64,000 bases of DNA from Vitellaria paradoxa (taxonomy: Eukaryota; Streptophyta; Magnoliopsida; Ericales; Sapotaceae): the NCBI GenBank assembly GCA_019916065.1, contig CM034238.1, positions 24,543,246 to 24,607,245 on the forward strand, read 5' to 3'. Within the stretch, counting starts at the first letter, position 1. Each line of letters opens with the position of its first letter. The notes beneath the pieces are model-generated. The model saw only the letters and a list, made by a program, of their open reading frames with translations. It searched no databases and was not told the DNA's origin. A program made the translations under genes and the position numbers. Of this stretch, positions 1 to 11,033 are shown one piece after another.

Positions 1-680
1 TAACTTTTCACTTTCTCTACTATCGTAAAATTCTACCAACCAAATATCCAACTCCAACATACCACCTATACCTTCCTTTGCAAACACCCAACCTCAACAA
101 TTCCAACCCGATGGCTTTCTACAACAACTGCCACCTCTACCTCTACCATATACATCAACATAACTAGCCTTAGCCTAGAGAATCAAGAATGTTGAGGAGG
201 CTTTGGGGAATCATTCGGCACCTGTATCCATGGGATTATAGATTCCTAAATTTTGAGGTTTTGTACTAACTTAAAGCGGCATTCCAAATCCTTAACGGCA
301 TTCTCTTTTTCAACTTCAACTCAGCAAAGTACATTCTAGAGACAAGAGATAGATAACCATCCTCAATCCTGATCCAAGTTGATAAGGTCTTTTCTAAATT
401 GCCTTGCACTTGGATTGGGGCTTACCAACAATGTCGCAAAGCACAAGTGATCAAACACATATCATATCAGATGCTGACGCTACCTTTCCATCGATCTTAT
501 GACTCCTTCAAACATTGTGTGTACTATGGAAGATCACTGGGACATGACACCGAAAGCTATTTACTCTAAACATACAATTCAAGACCTGATCGACAATGGA
601 ACAATAGTTATGCAAGCCTCTAGAACTTCAAATGTCGCTACCAATCCATTGCCAGATCACAATACCACCTTTTAAGAGAA
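1..680 (+). pseudogene. decayed gag of a Tat/Ogre-like Ty3/gypsy element (G)
   Basis: No intact ORF remains. Around 515-560 the conceptual translation gives a zinc-knuckle remnant, CVYYGRSLGHDTESY, whose last Cys is now Tyr. In another frame, around 575-660, it gives IQDLIDNGTIV followed by TNPLPDHNTTF, wording typical of the gag C-terminus of plant Tat-lineage elements. The two pieces lie in different frames, so there is at least one indel as well as stop codons. A gag of this kind would package the element RNA through its knuckle. The 3' end of the same element probably lies at 7904-9990. The lineage call rests on recalled family motifs. Confidence 0.5.
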
Positions 681-3032
681 AGTGTTAGGTGAAGTGTTAG
701 GTCCCTTTGCCTTACGAGATACAATAAGTAGAGAAAAGGACTTCAACAGCTAGCTTTTAGGAGAACTGTCAAAGCCTTCAAACCTTTAGTAAAAAGGGCC
801 TTCTAGAGCCCAATATTTTATGTTTTCTTTTAAGAAAAAGAAAAAAATATTTTTCAAACTATTATAGAAATTTACTTTTGAATTATCAATACTATCCATA
901 AATTCCATGCAAATTTAAGTTCTTTTCGTTAAATTACATATATGCAATTTATCCTTGTTATTCTTTATTCATTTCTCAAGATTCCTAGACTTCAAATATG
1001 TCTACATGTCAGCAAACACATTCTAATGATAAAATTTAGGACATCGACGCATTTCAGAGCAACAACTTACCTATCCATATCTCCAAACACAAACACAAGA
1101 CCAACTCCGATCTTCAAATCATCATCAACACCTGGCACCCTTATTTTAAAGACACTTAAACCGCCAAGACTTCACACAAAATAATTGGCATGTCGCTAAT
1201 TATGCAAGATCAACACATGAAACCAACACAGTCATGCTCTTTATGCTGCACTTATACTTTAAAAACGCTTCAAGCTAGAGACATTTCCCTTCAAAATCAT
1301 CTAACACTTAAGGGTATCCTAAATCCCTCCTACCACTTACACATGATCTGAACATATCACAAACATCACGAACAACTGCACTTTCAACTTTCACTACACT
1401 TAGCATAATTTTGGTCCAGTTACAGGAACTCTCATGCAACACACAATGCCATTTCATATATAAGCACAACATTTCGCTACCTGAAGTAGCACCACATCAC
1501 CCAATCAATACCTCATCATGCTAAATAGACACCCATTTCTTTTAGTCGTTTGAAGCTAGCATTTTATTTTTTGTTTTGTCAATAAAAATAACACTACACC
1601 CTTGTGCTACCATGAGCCAATAACCATATAGTTTTGTAATTGACCATCAATTTCAACAACCTTTTAAACCTTCAAACATTTTTTATCCAAAAATTTCAAA
1701 TAGGTAATCTCAATGTTTGCCAGAATTATGGGCAACTTGATTCTTGGACCACTACAATATGTAGGCAACTAAAACGATGTTGTCACCACCTTTAAGGGAT
1801 CAAACAACTCATGATGCTTTCATTCCCTTGAAGTGGCCATCAATGTAATCCTGGAGCTTAAAAGATTAATGGACTAGACTCAACATGATAAGAGGCATTT
1901 AATCCTCAAAACCCCCATCAAGGTTAAATAGTTAACCATTTTCAAACATTTGACCATTTAGCCTTTTCTTTTTCAAATAGCCATACTCTAATGCGACCTA
2001 CTACTCTAGACAACCCAACAATCCTAGGACAACTATGCTCTTAGCAATTTTCAAGAGCTCAAAAGACTAAGTCTCCAAAGTTAAAATGACTAGATGTTAT
2101 CATTGTAGCTACCTTGAGTAGATTAGGATTAGCTCTTACCGAATCCTTTAAGCCAAAAAAATCAAATTATATTGTTTTTTCATTAAACCCTACCTTGGAT
2201 CATCCCCCACATTGAGGCAAGCAAGCAAGAAAATCCAAACATAGGGGCATCGCTCGTTAGCACAATCATCACTCCGTCCAGACAATTCAAAGTAAACACT
2301 AAAAAAGCATCAACACGACCTAAATGGTTTACTTAAACAAATTGATCAAATTCAAAATGAAAAGAGACCATCGTTTCTATTATCCTTAGATTGGGACAAT
2401 TATACCCCTTGTGCATATTCTTTTGCTATAAATTCCTAAAGGTCATCTCCGACACTGGGCTAGTAGAAGAGAATAGAATAGAGTTATGTGCCAAAAAAGA
2501 AAATAGATAGAATTAATACAAAAGAGGAAATAAACTTCGAAGTCCAAAGGACAAAATCAAGCATAGACTAGAGTCTAAGTGAAAGAAATGACAAAAGTAC
2601 GAACATTATAAATGATTCAAGAACCTTAAAAGCAAACAAGCTACAATAAAATTCTAGTTCTTAATTATCAAGAATAACAAAATATGCCAGCTCATCAAGT
2701 AAAAAATCAAATGACCTTGGGATTGTTCAAACCCACAAATAAAATTTGAGCGTAAAATATCGTTCGTTTCCACAATCCTTACCCAGGTCTACATTACAGT
2801 CCAAATTAAGCCCTCTCGGATTCAAATTAAAAACTTTGTTTAAATACATCCATCAAATGCACTTGAAGCATTTCCCTTGATAGAAGGACATATGCTCAGG
2901 TACAAGAACTTGTAGATGATCCTTGGTAATTTTACTCGAGTAAAAATAAGAATTTGAGCCTATATATATCTTTATTTCTTTAAGCCCTGAACTAAGGCCT
3001 ATATTATAAACTAAGTCAAAGTCATCTCGGAT
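681..3032. other. non-coding, probably decayed interior of element G
   Basis: No ORF here shows recognisable protein motifs; the longest is a low-complexity frame of 80 codons. The stretch is AT-rich and stop-riddled. It probably continues the decayed element that starts at position 1, but I find no pol motif, so the pol may have been deleted. The right edge is the abrupt junction with copia element A at 3033. Confidence 0.4.
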
Positions 3033-3584
3033 TGGCTCACAAACAATTATGTTTTCTCTCTCTCTCTCTTTCTCTCTCGCTTTCTATGTCTTCTCTCCTT
3101 CTTTCTCCGTGTTATAGACCTTGAAAACACTAAGAGATATATATAGAAAAACCAAGGCAGCTGGGGCTCGAAATAGGCAAAATAACTTGAAAAAGTCACC
3201 TCGTGGGAAGGGCGCTCCCGCGGTCTTCTCGCGGCCTTCCCGCAGTCTTCTCGCGAATCAGAGCGGTCTGCCCGCACGGCCAAAACCAAATTTTCAACTC
3301 TCGGCTTTTTCCTGCGGCTACCCGCGGTCATCCTGTGGCCTTCCTGCATAATACAACTCCGAGCCTCTTCAGGACTTTTGAATCACTTTAGGACTTCCAG
3401 CCATTATGAAAACTTGATTTTCAACCTCTTCAAGACTTCTAGCCACTTTGGAACTTTGATGTTCTGAGACCTTTTTAGAGTTCTAATCGACTTAAGACTC
3501 TAGTGTCTTAGCCTACACTAAGTCTAAAGTACATACAATTCTCTTTGACCATGAATTTGCCAATTTACAAGTTTAGCCTTAACA
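3033..3584 (-). repeat. 3' LTR of element A, truncated
   Basis: It matches the U3-to-early-R part of the 5' LTR (about 7373-7903) and stops abruptly at 3033, losing about 400 bp of R/U5. It holds a CT-rich tract (about 3055-3085), a TATA-like ATATATATAG (3137-3146) and, upstream of that on the minus strand, a GC-rich repeated block (about 3204-3352). The small ORFs here are by-products of the GC-rich block. Confidence 0.85.
3204..3352 (-). promoter_or_regulatory. GC-rich repeated block upstream of the TATA box (A, 3' LTR)
   Basis: Near-tandem words of about 11-12 bp such as CCCGCGGTCTTC, CTCGCGGCCTTC and CCGCAGTCTTC, many built on a CCGCGG-like palindrome, interrupt otherwise AT-rich DNA. 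The block lies about 60 bp upstream (minus strand) of the TATA-like sequence at 3137-3146. The 5' LTR copy is at 7545-7670 and the element B copies are at 11227-11375 and 15295-15455. A role as an enhancer or silencer array is inferred from position only. Confidence 0.55.
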
Positions 3585-3600
3585 ATCGCCCCCTTTGGCA
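3585..3600 (-). other. polypurine tract of element A
   Basis: On the minus strand the sequence is TGCCAAAGGGGGCGAT, directly next to the TGTTAAGG start of the 3' LTR. It matches CAAAGGGGGAGAT in element B. This is the expected plus-strand primer for reverse transcription. Confidence 0.8.
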
Positions 3601-4994
3601 ATTCCATGTCAAAACTCAAAAAATAAAATTACAAATGAAAATCAATCTACACTAAGGCCTCAATAAATTTGTCATCCATTCCATCAACACGTTCTAACTG
3701 ATATCTTGTATGGCTGCACACTTAAACAAACTCATCAAGGTATCATGTGTAATAAATAAATAATTAAAAAATAAAAACATAAATGACACAAAATATTAAC
3801 GTAAAAAATGAAACTTTTCCCCCTTAATTATCACAAAATATTCTCCCCCTTAATTTCAACACATTCTCCCCCTTAACTATATCTCCCCCTTAGTTAACTA
3901 ATTCAAAAATTCTAATTCTCCAATTCTCCCTAACTATTATCCCTCCCTTTTTGACATGAATTGACAAAAAAAATAAGGTACAATGGGTAATCTTGATCAA
4001 ATCATTTCAAGTTCTATTTTCCCAAACACAAAACTAAACACAGTTCCAAAATTTTGACCATATATAAATAGTAACAAAGAAGAATTCCATGAATCACCCT
4101 ACTATTTATGTCATAAGTTGTTCACACATGTCATACCAATGGTCAAATGCCTGTGTAGTGTGTGAAATAAAGTTTAAGTGCAACATGATTAACACTTTTC
4201 ACATACTCGCATGAATTTTAAAATTGCTCCTTTTGGACTTTGAATTGAATTGAGTAAGATATGCAGTGTTAGCTCTTCGACTAAATTCACCTCAATTCGT
4301 TGTTTTCAACTAAACACCACTGTGATACCAACTGAAAATACCAATTTTTTAAATCTCATCCGCCAATATTTTTCATTTTTACTTGGCGGCTTTCACATAC
4401 TTTATGGGTAGGTAGCCTTCTTCCTGTATTGTTAAACCCAAAGGGTGGTTATTTCGATAACCCGCACGTCAACAGGCTAGCTTTCACTATATCCCATATG
4501 GTAGCCCTTTCCAAGTGATTTTTCATTTAAACTCAAGAGCAACCAATAGTCCAAAAAGGAGAATTTATTAAAACAATTGAGTAGTGAAAAATATTTTTCA
4601 TGAAGTACTAAACTTGGTGCAATTACAATTCGGCACACCACTACCATGAAAAGGAACAACAAAACATAGGATTCAAGTTCATCAAGTAATTCAAATTTAT
4701 GACCACTATGTAGATCAACAATTTTAATCCTATGATTTCAAAGTGTGTATGAGGTGATAGAACATACAAGAATATCACAAGGATTAACATTGCACCAAAA
4801 AAAAAATTTTGTTAAAAAAATAAAAAATATCTAATCTAGAAGATTTCATGAAACTAGGTAAAGATAAACAATGACGCACAACCTAGTTCATGAAAAAAAA
4901 TTTGACTCTACGCATCAAGGCTCACCCCTTCAACACTCTTAGGGGTGTGGGAGACATATAAATCACTCTTTCTAACCCAAATAGTTCTAATCTT
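3601..4994 (-). other. 3' non-coding interior of element A
   Basis: Homologous throughout to 13890-15090 of copy B, in inverted orientation. No pol motif is visible in any frame. The conservation between copies shows that the short interior is a family trait and not a deletion unique to A. Confidence 0.75.
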
Positions 4995-5279
4995 TTAAAA
5001 AACATTTTGAGTCTTAGGATTGTTGGGTTTTGGACCAATGGGTTTTGAAAAATTTTTCTTTACGTTTTTCCTCACTGGCCAAATCATGTAAGGTTTAAAA
5101 TTAGAACAAGACTTTTGAAACCTTAAAGGGTTAAACCTATTTAACACTTGACGATTAGATTTCAAAGAATTCCTAGTGTTAACATAGGATAGGGGAAGCC
5201 CAAATAACTTGTGACAATGTGGTCTTGTGTGTCCAGGTATACTATAATGAAAGCATATAGGAACAAACTTACGCTGCAA
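4995..5279 (-). pseudogene. C-terminal part of the A gag frame (knuckle-like segment), frameshifted
   Basis: This frame reads VPICFHYSIPGHTRPHCHKL and then a basic tail (WPVRKNVKKNF). In copy B the same segment is in frame with gag. In A a single missing base near 5290 separates the two. The segment resembles a second CCHC knuckle, but the second Cys is Tyr (CFHY) in both copies, so zinc binding is doubtful. It overlaps the out-of-frame tail of the upstream gag ORF. Confidence 0.7.
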
Positions 5280-6916
5280 GTTAGGGGCATACCTTTAGGC
5301 TTCTGAAAGTAAGCTCTAGACTGATTACCTTTCTTTGATGGAGGAACTTTAACTTTCTTCGATGGAGGAGCTTTAACTATACTTAGAGCAGTTGTCTTTG
5401 AGGAACTGGGGGTAGCTTTAGCTTCTAGATTGACTGCCTGTGTGCCAGTGTACCCAAGTCCTCTTTTGTCACGTGTGCTTCTTTGCATCCCAAGTATGTC
5501 ATCAAGTTGTGAAGAAGCAGTATTCATCTTGAGTTGCATGGATAGCAACTTACCATGGGCATCTTTCACATCTTTTTCTTTTTGTTCCAAATTTGTCTTG
5601 AAGGTTGTGATCACTTCATCTTGAGTTTTCTTGCTTGCTTCAAGACCTTCAAGTTTAGCTTGCAATTCTTCCAAGGCAATTTTCAAACTGTCTCTCTCCC
5701 TTTTCAACATTTTGTTCTTCACCGTCAACTTTTTGTTTTGCTTGTGGAGCTTGCGATAGTCTTGATACAATTGTTCATAAGCCTCTTCAACGTCGATTTT
5801 CTCATTAGAATCTTCTTGATCTTCACTTTCAGAGGATTCTTCTATCTTGCTCGCAAAAGAGGATGACTCTGATGCATTGGAGGGGGCACAAGCTCTAACC
5901 ATGAAAGCAGTATAATTCTCTGGAAAATCATCTGAAGAAGAAGAGGTACTTGAATCATCTGTATCATCAAGAGTTGCATTGAGAACCTTCTTCTTACCCT
6001 TCTTGTTCTCACAGTCTTGGGTTATGTGGCCATATCCTTGACACTCATAACACTTCACGCCCTTAGCCTTGTTCTCTTTCTTTTTCTTCTCTGAAGATTT
6101 CTCTACTCTCTCATTCTTCTTTGTCTTTCCTTGCTTGCTATCTTTCTTTTTGAAGAATTTTCTAATTTTCTTGGTGTAGATAGCAATTTCTTTGGGAGAG
6201 GGGATTGACTCATCATTACTAGAGGAGGACTTGTCTTCTTTCACCATTTTTAGGGTAACTCCTCTAGACTTAGGTTTGATCATGTCGGCTTCATAAGTCT
6301 GCAGGGAGCCAACCAAGTCTTCCACCCTCATTGAATCTACATCCCTAGCCTCTTCAATAGCTGTAACTTTTGCTTGGAATGACAAAGGTAGGGATCGAAG
6401 AATCTTATTTACGATCTTTCGATTAGGAATTGGTTCTCCAAGATTGAAACTGGTGTTGACAAGATCACAGGGCTTTACATAAAAATAATCAAAGGGTTCA
6501 TCTTTAGCCATCTTCAAACTTTCAAAATCTAAGGTTACTTTTTGTAGCTTTGACTTCTTGATAGTCGAATTCCCTTCATGCGTCAACTCCAGAATCTTCC
6601 AAGCCTCCTTTGCAATCTCACAACTAGAAATTCTTCTAAATTCATCGGCTGAGACTACACAAAAAATAAAACTCAGAGCCTTATAGTTCCACTCTGCCTT
6701 CTCTTGCTTAGCCCTTGTCCACAAATCCATAGGCTTCTCCACTGTTTCATTGTTGACAGAGTGAGTTGGTTTTACCCAACCTTTTTCAATGGCCAACCAA
6801 ACATTGACGTTCAATGAGATTAGATGAGCTCTCATTCGAACCTTCCAATATGCATAGTTGGTGCCATCAAACCATGGGGGTCTCGTGCTCGAACCGCCTT
6901 CTCTAGAAGGATCCAT
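5162..6916 (-). CDS. copia-type Gag with CCHC knuckle and coiled coil (element A)
   Basis: 584 codons, of which about 540 match copy B; the rest is out of frame after a 1-base loss near 5290. The start codon lies just downstream of the LTR and primer site and opens MDPSREGG. The N-terminus has the FDGTNYAYWKVRM signature of copia gag (UBN2-like, residues about 17-30). A basic linker leads to a knuckle CYECQGYGHITQDC at about residues 289-302, then an acidic Ser-rich stretch and a long coiled coil (about 375-470). Gag forms the cytoplasmic particle and the knuckle binds RNA. No protease or pol follows. It is intact apart from the tail, whereas the B copy carries six stops. Confidence 0.85.
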   Translation of the reverse strand: MDPSREGGSSTRPPWFDGTNYAYWKVRMRAHLISLNVNVWLAIEKGWVKPTHSVNNETVEKPMDLWTRAKQEKAEWNYKALSFIFCVVSADEFRRISSCEIAKEAWKILELTHEGNSTIKKSKLQKVTLDFESLKMAKDEPFDYFYVKPCDLVNTSFNLGEPIPNRKIVNKILRSLPLSFQAKVTAIEEARDVDSMRVEDLVGSLQTYEADMIKPKSRGVTLKMVKEDKSSSSNDESIPSPKEIAIYTKKIRKFFKKKDSKQGKTKKNERVEKSSEKKKKENKAKGVKCYECQGYGHITQDCENKKGKKKVLNATLDDTDDSSTSSSSDDFPENYTAFMVRACAPSNASESSSFASKIEESSESEDQEDSNEKIDVEEAYEQLYQDYRKLHKQNKKLTVKNKMLKRERDSLKIALEELQAKLEGLEASKKTQDEVITTFKTNLEQKEKDVKDAHGKLLSMQLKMNTASSQLDDILGMQRSTRDKRGLGYTGTQAVNLEAKATPSSSKTTALSIVKAPPSKKVKVPPSKKGNQSRAYFQKPKGMPLTCSVSLFLYAFIIVYLDTQDHIVTSYLGFPYPMLTLGIL

Positions 6917-6958
6917 CAGAAAATAACAAGATCACGTTTTGTTCTCAAAAACGTACTC

Positions 6959-6970
6959 GCTCTGATACCA
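6959..6970 (-). other. tRNA-iMet primer binding site (element A)
   Basis: The minus strand reads TGGTATCAGAGC, a perfect 12-nt complement to the 3' end of plant initiator tRNA-Met. It sits 2 nt from the end of the 5' LTR, the standard copia arrangement. Confidence 0.9.
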
Positions 6971-6972
6971 AT

Positions 6973-7903
6973 TGAAAAATTTGAAATATGCTGATGAAGG
7001 ATCCCAAATAATCAATCAATCACAATCAATCACACACATAAAAGATTGTAGAAGACGAGATATACAAAATGAGGAAACCCACGAAGGGAAACCTCAAATA
7101 AAACTTTCACTAATAAACAAACGTTGGTTACAAACTCAACCTCTCTATAGATCGACTCCTCAACTCTATACTCTCGTTGACATTTGCTTGACTCCTCGAT
7201 TCACCAACTCCCTTAGTGAAAGCCCTTCGACTCCTCGAAGGCACAAGACTGACTCCTCAGTCCCTTTGCTGAATCCTCAGCGTGTTGAATCTACAACTTT
7301 CACAAACTCAAACCCGAACTCCATCGGATTGAACACGAACCATGTTGGCTAAATGATGGAGAGAATAATCAAATTTTCTGGCTCACGAACAATTGTGTTC
7401 TTTCTCTCTCTCTCTCTCTCTTTCTGTGTCTTCTCTCTTTCTTTCTCCGTGTTGTAGACCTTGAAAACACCAAGAGATATATATAGCAAAACCAAGGTGG
7501 TTGGGGCTCGAAACAGGCAAAATAAGCCAAAAACGTCACCTCGCAGGTAGGGCGCTCCTGCAATCTTCCCGCAGCCTTCCCGTGAATCAGAGCGGTCTTC
7601 CTGCATGGCTAAAACCAATTTTTCAACTCTCAGCTTTTTCCCGCAGCCTTCCTGCGGTCTTCCTGCATAATACAACTCCGAGCCTCTTCAGGACTTCCGA
7701 ATCACTTCAGGACTTCCAGCCATTATGGAAACTTGATTTTCAACCTCTTCAAGACTTCTAGCCACTTTGGAATTTTGATTTTCTGAGACCTTTTTAGAGT
7801 TCTAATCGACTTAAGACTCTAGTGTCTTAGCCTACACTAAGTCTAAAGTACATACAATTCTATTTGACAATGGATTTGCCAATTTACAAGTTTAGCCTTA
7901 ACA
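6973..7903 (-). repeat. 5' LTR of element A
   Basis: 931 bp, opening TGTTAAGG and ending TTTCA on the minus strand. It contains the TATA-like ATATATATAG (7477-7486), the GC-rich block upstream of it (7545-7670) and, in R/U5, many copies of an eight-base word GAGGAATC/GAGGAGTC (seen on the plus strand as GACTCCTC). Confidence 0.88.
7545..7670 (-). promoter_or_regulatory. GC-rich repeated block upstream of the TATA box (A, 5' LTR)
   Basis: Second copy of the block at 3204-3352, with words such as CCCGCAGCCTTC repeated. It stands about 60 bp upstream of the TATA-like 7477-7486 on the minus strand. Several CpG positions have become TG or CA relative to the 3' LTR copy, which suggests past cytosine methylation. 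Confidence 0.55.
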
Positions 7904-8539
7904 ACTAGAGAGATGGTTAATACCTCATTGAATACTTTAACATTAAAGTCATTCATAGAAAGAACATTCTTCAAAAAGAGTACAAGAAGTCATTCTACCA
8001 TACTAATGGGCTATACATCTTACAAAAATCCAAATAACCATTTTTAAACTAGATATTTAGAGCACATCCTTACTAGTACCTATTAGATTCTAACATTCAT
8101 ATAACTAACTTTTGAAAAACTATGCACATCATCTCAATCGCCTTTATGGGCTACACACAACCTCATTTGTGAAACACGACCACAGACGGTTACATTCTCT
8201 ATTTTAAATTACCAAAAACATTTTCAAACTAAACATTTTAGAAATATGCACACAATAACGTAACTTCTATAGGCACCTAACGAAGACCTCGATAATTATC
8301 ACAATAAACCTACACAAAACAAACCACGAGCACACTAACTCAAGGGATTGGTTCCCTTTTTATCAACATCCAATGCAAGATGCAGGATCACTAACAATAT
8401 TAGAGGAGGCCTCCTCTACAAAGTCGAGCACAAAATATTGACTTAAGCATCAACCGGATAATAAAGATCACATAACAATTCAGGAGTAGAACTCCTATTC
8501 AAAAGATAAAATATAGGAGTATAAGTTTATCTAGACCAG
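7904..8539 (+). other. non-coding, probably 3' untranslated part of element G
   Basis: AT-rich sequence without recognisable protein motifs, between the end of copia element A and the 57-bp tandem array. The first five bases, ACTAG, would be the target-site duplication of A. Confidence 0.4.
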
Positions 8540-9690
8540 ATAGAGTAAGGATTGGGAGCAAGGCATCTTACCAGCCCAGACCAATTAGAGTGAGGCTCAT
8601 CCCAGGACTAAGTGCTAAGACTAATTAGAGTAGGGCTCATCCCGGGACTAAGTGTAAGACATTGAATCTTCATGCATGAAAATACACCCTAAAAGTGAGA
8701 CTCATTTTCAAAGAAAAACTCTTTCTTTGAGATCATGTACATGTCACTGACTCAACCTTATAAGCTAGGCTCCTTAGCTGACTAGACGTGTTAGAGTTAA
8801 GTTTTCTAAGAAAATGAAGCTCTTCTTTGGATTAAGTGTAGAGCACTCAATCCACCATAAGACCCAGAGTTAACCTAGGGGTTTTTACTCTCTTTCTAAA
8901 ATTTTGTGTCCACCACAGACTTAGAACTAGCCTATGAGTTTTTATTACTTTTCTAAAGTCTTTTGTTCATTATAGACTCAAAACTAGTTTAGGAGTTTTT
9001 ACTTTTTTTTTTTTTAAGTTTTGTGCCCGCCATAGACTCAGAACTAGCCTAGGAGTTTTTACTCCCTTTCTAGAGTCCTGTGTCTACCACACACTCAGAA
9101 CCAACTTAGGAGTTTCTATGCCCTTTCTGAAGTCTTATGTCCATCGCAAACTTAGAACTAACTTATGAGATTTTATTCCCATTCTAAAGTCTTGTGTCTA
9201 TCACAGACTCATAGTCAACCTAGGAGTTCTACCTTTCTTATAAAGTCTTATGTCAACTATAAACCTAAAGACCAACCCAAGAGCAAGGCTAACTTTTCAA
9301 AGTCCATTGTGAGGCACAGGATCAGATACCAATCTAGGAGCCAAACTTAGTCCAATGTGAGGTATAAGATCAACCACCTATCCAAAAGCGAGACTTAGTC
9401 TAATCCGAATTCAATTACCCATCCAGTAGTAAGGCTCTCTTTCTTAAAACTAGTGTAAGGCACAAATGTATTCCCAAGGATAAAGCTCTCTTCTTCAAGT
9501 GCAGTGTGTGGTTGATGATTATCTACCAGTCCAGTGGTAGAGCCCCCTTCTCAAAGTCAAACATAAGGCATAACTTGTGTATAAGCCCAAAAGTAGAGCT
9601 CTTTTTCCAAGGTCAAGTTTTAGGCACAAACATATCACCAAATTCGAGAAAGCAATTCCCATAATAGTTTAAGTGCGAAGCACTAACTCA
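8540..9690 (+). repeat. 57-bp tandem array in the 3' region of element G
   Basis: A recurring word like ACTCAGAACTAGCCTAGGAG starts at about 8861, 8919, 8976, 9036, 9093, 9150 and 9207, spaced 57-60 bp. More degenerate units, with AAGGCTC and AAGGCACAA words at similar spacing, continue to about 9690, and shorter units with CTCATCCCGGGACTAAGTG precede them. Tandem arrays in the 3' untranslated region are known in Tat/Ogre-lineage elements. The AAGGCTC-CTTTTCT-AAGGCAC layout also resembles the arrays at 49610-50090 and 56395-57130. Confidence 0.75.
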
Positions 9691-9783
9691 AGCTACAAAG
9701 TTGTTTCTTTCTTTAAATTAGCATATGAGGGGGCAAAATAAGTTATCTTCTTTTTATTTTCTACTTTAGTCAAGCTAAGGCAG

Positions 9784-9798
9784 AAAAAGAGGGGCAGT
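9784..9798 (+). other. polypurine tract of element G
   Basis: AAAAAGAGGGGCAGT immediately precedes TGTAGACACC, the usual polypurine-tract/LTR junction of many plant Tat-lineage elements. It fixes the strand and 3' end of element G. Confidence 0.75.
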
Positions 9799-9990
9799 TG
9801 TAGACACCTTAATTTTTCCCCTTACTTAATATTTACAATATTTAGTACTTTAGTTGAATGGTGCTGTAATGATTAAGCTCTTTTAATCATACAATATGTC
9901 ATGGTGCAAGAATTCAAGAAAAGAGCAGTCATCTGGTAAAGTGAGGATCTTACCCTTGAAAAAGGAGAAATCAAGTTAAATATCAAATCA
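9799..9990 (+). repeat. 5' end of the 3' LTR of element G, truncated
   Basis: It begins TGTAGACACC after the polypurine tract and runs about 190 bp before the sequence changes to the interior and primer region of the oppositely oriented element H'. The rest of this LTR is not seen in the window. Confidence 0.6.
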
Positions 9991-10010
9991 AGGCAGAATG
10001 CCACCAAAAC
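9991..10010 (-). other. degenerate primer-binding region of H'
   Basis: On the minus strand the bases next to the LTR end read GTTTTGGTGGCATTCTGCC, which can be aligned to TTTTTGGCGCCGTTGCC as seen in elements C, D and E. Several differences would be CpG decay. Suggestive only. Confidence 0.35.
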
Positions 10011-11033
10011 TGACCTACCCTGAAATTTTTTCAGGATCTACCTCTCAAGTCTAAGAGGTTAGTCATAGTTTTACTCGGTGAGAACTAAGGTCATCTCCAC
10101 AAAAGAGAGCTTTGCTAAAAGCCCTAGACTTGTTCTTTTAATTAGTCGGTGAACCTAAGTTAATCTAAACTAACTTTGGATTTATAAGATACTTGAGAAT
10201 GGTTGGGTTGAGAATGATAGAGTGAAGGAATTGTAATATTAAATTGAAATAAAAAAATTAAAAATAAAATAACTAAGACAATCTTGGCTTCGAACCAAAT
10301 CCGGTAGTGGGGTAATGGTTTACTGAAACGCATTTGTAAGTGAACGCACATGCATTGCTAGGTCAGAAGATATTTCATTAAAACCTAATTTATGAAACTC
10401 AGGATAAGCAGAAGCTTTTGAAATTAATTCAGACTCACCAGGACATTAAATTGAGCACCTAGTGTGCACGAGCATCAACTCGTAACCAGGCTTCAATTTT
10501 AACACGGGTGAATCGATTACTTAAGAAAATATCATGTTATGGTTTTAGAAAAATAAGTTCCAAACCACCGTGCCATTGAATCAAACACTTGGTACGCACG
10601 AGTGGCCAATCGTAGCCAAGCTATGATTATAACACGGGTGATTTGATTTCAAAGGAACCCTAGCTTACTATCAGATTTCACTTAGAAATCAAAAAGATAT
10701 TGCATTGAAAAATATTCTTTTACATTTGAGTTTACCAAACTACCACACCACCTTCAATGGCTTGAAGCCAAGAACAAATCTTAGCCTAACATGCTTGAAC
10801 TTTGAAGAGGAAAATGTACTTGCAAACCATCCATTAATGTAAAATGAAAAATGAAAACAAAAAAAGATATTAAAGATAAAAGAAATGAAAAGAAATATGA
10901 AATAAATCTAAACTTAAAGCATGGAATTAAAATAATTAAATATGAAATAACTTACATGCGTAAACCATAGGAAACTTCAACTAAACCTAATGCTTGAATC
11001 CAAATCTTCACATCAAGCATAACAAAAACTCTT
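10011..11033 (-). repeat. gypsy LTR H' (3' portion), split by copia B
   Basis: The minus strand ends GGTAGGTCA, like the ends of the C, E and H LTRs. It is homologous over its length to the plus-strand H LTR (17340-17574 and 19164-20102), in inverted orientation. It has no equivalent of the 1.6-kb solo LTR that splits H: ACTTG at 10818-10822 is the empty target site. The LTR continues after element B at 16715. Confidence 0.7.

Larger units (their letters stand above)
3033..7903 (-). mobile_element. copia-type gag-only LTR retrotransposon, copy A
   Basis: Two direct LTR copies (6973-7903 and a truncated 3033-3584) flank an interior of about 3.4 kb. The iMet primer site is at 6959-6970 and the polypurine tract at 3585-3600. 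The interior encodes a long copia-type gag and no protease, integrase, RT or RNase H. This is the layout described as TR-GAG: a non-autonomous element that keeps gag and presumably takes pol in trans. The 5 bp after the 5' LTR are ACTAG, but the 3' LTR has lost its end, so no matching TSD can be read. Copy B (11034-16714) is the same family on the other strand. Confidence 0.85.

Noticed and set aside
942..1184. 80-codon ORF near the left end
   Set aside because: Composition-driven frame in AT-rich repeat debris, with no motif and no counterpart elsewhere in the window.
3053..3085. CT microsatellite as an independent feature
   Set aside because: The same tract occurs at the equivalent position in the 5' LTR of A (7401-7430), so it belongs to the copia leader.
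8861..9264. regularly spaced repeats as a CRISPR array
   Set aside because: Units are contiguous and degenerate, without unique spacers, in a eukaryotic retroelement. It is a minisatellite.
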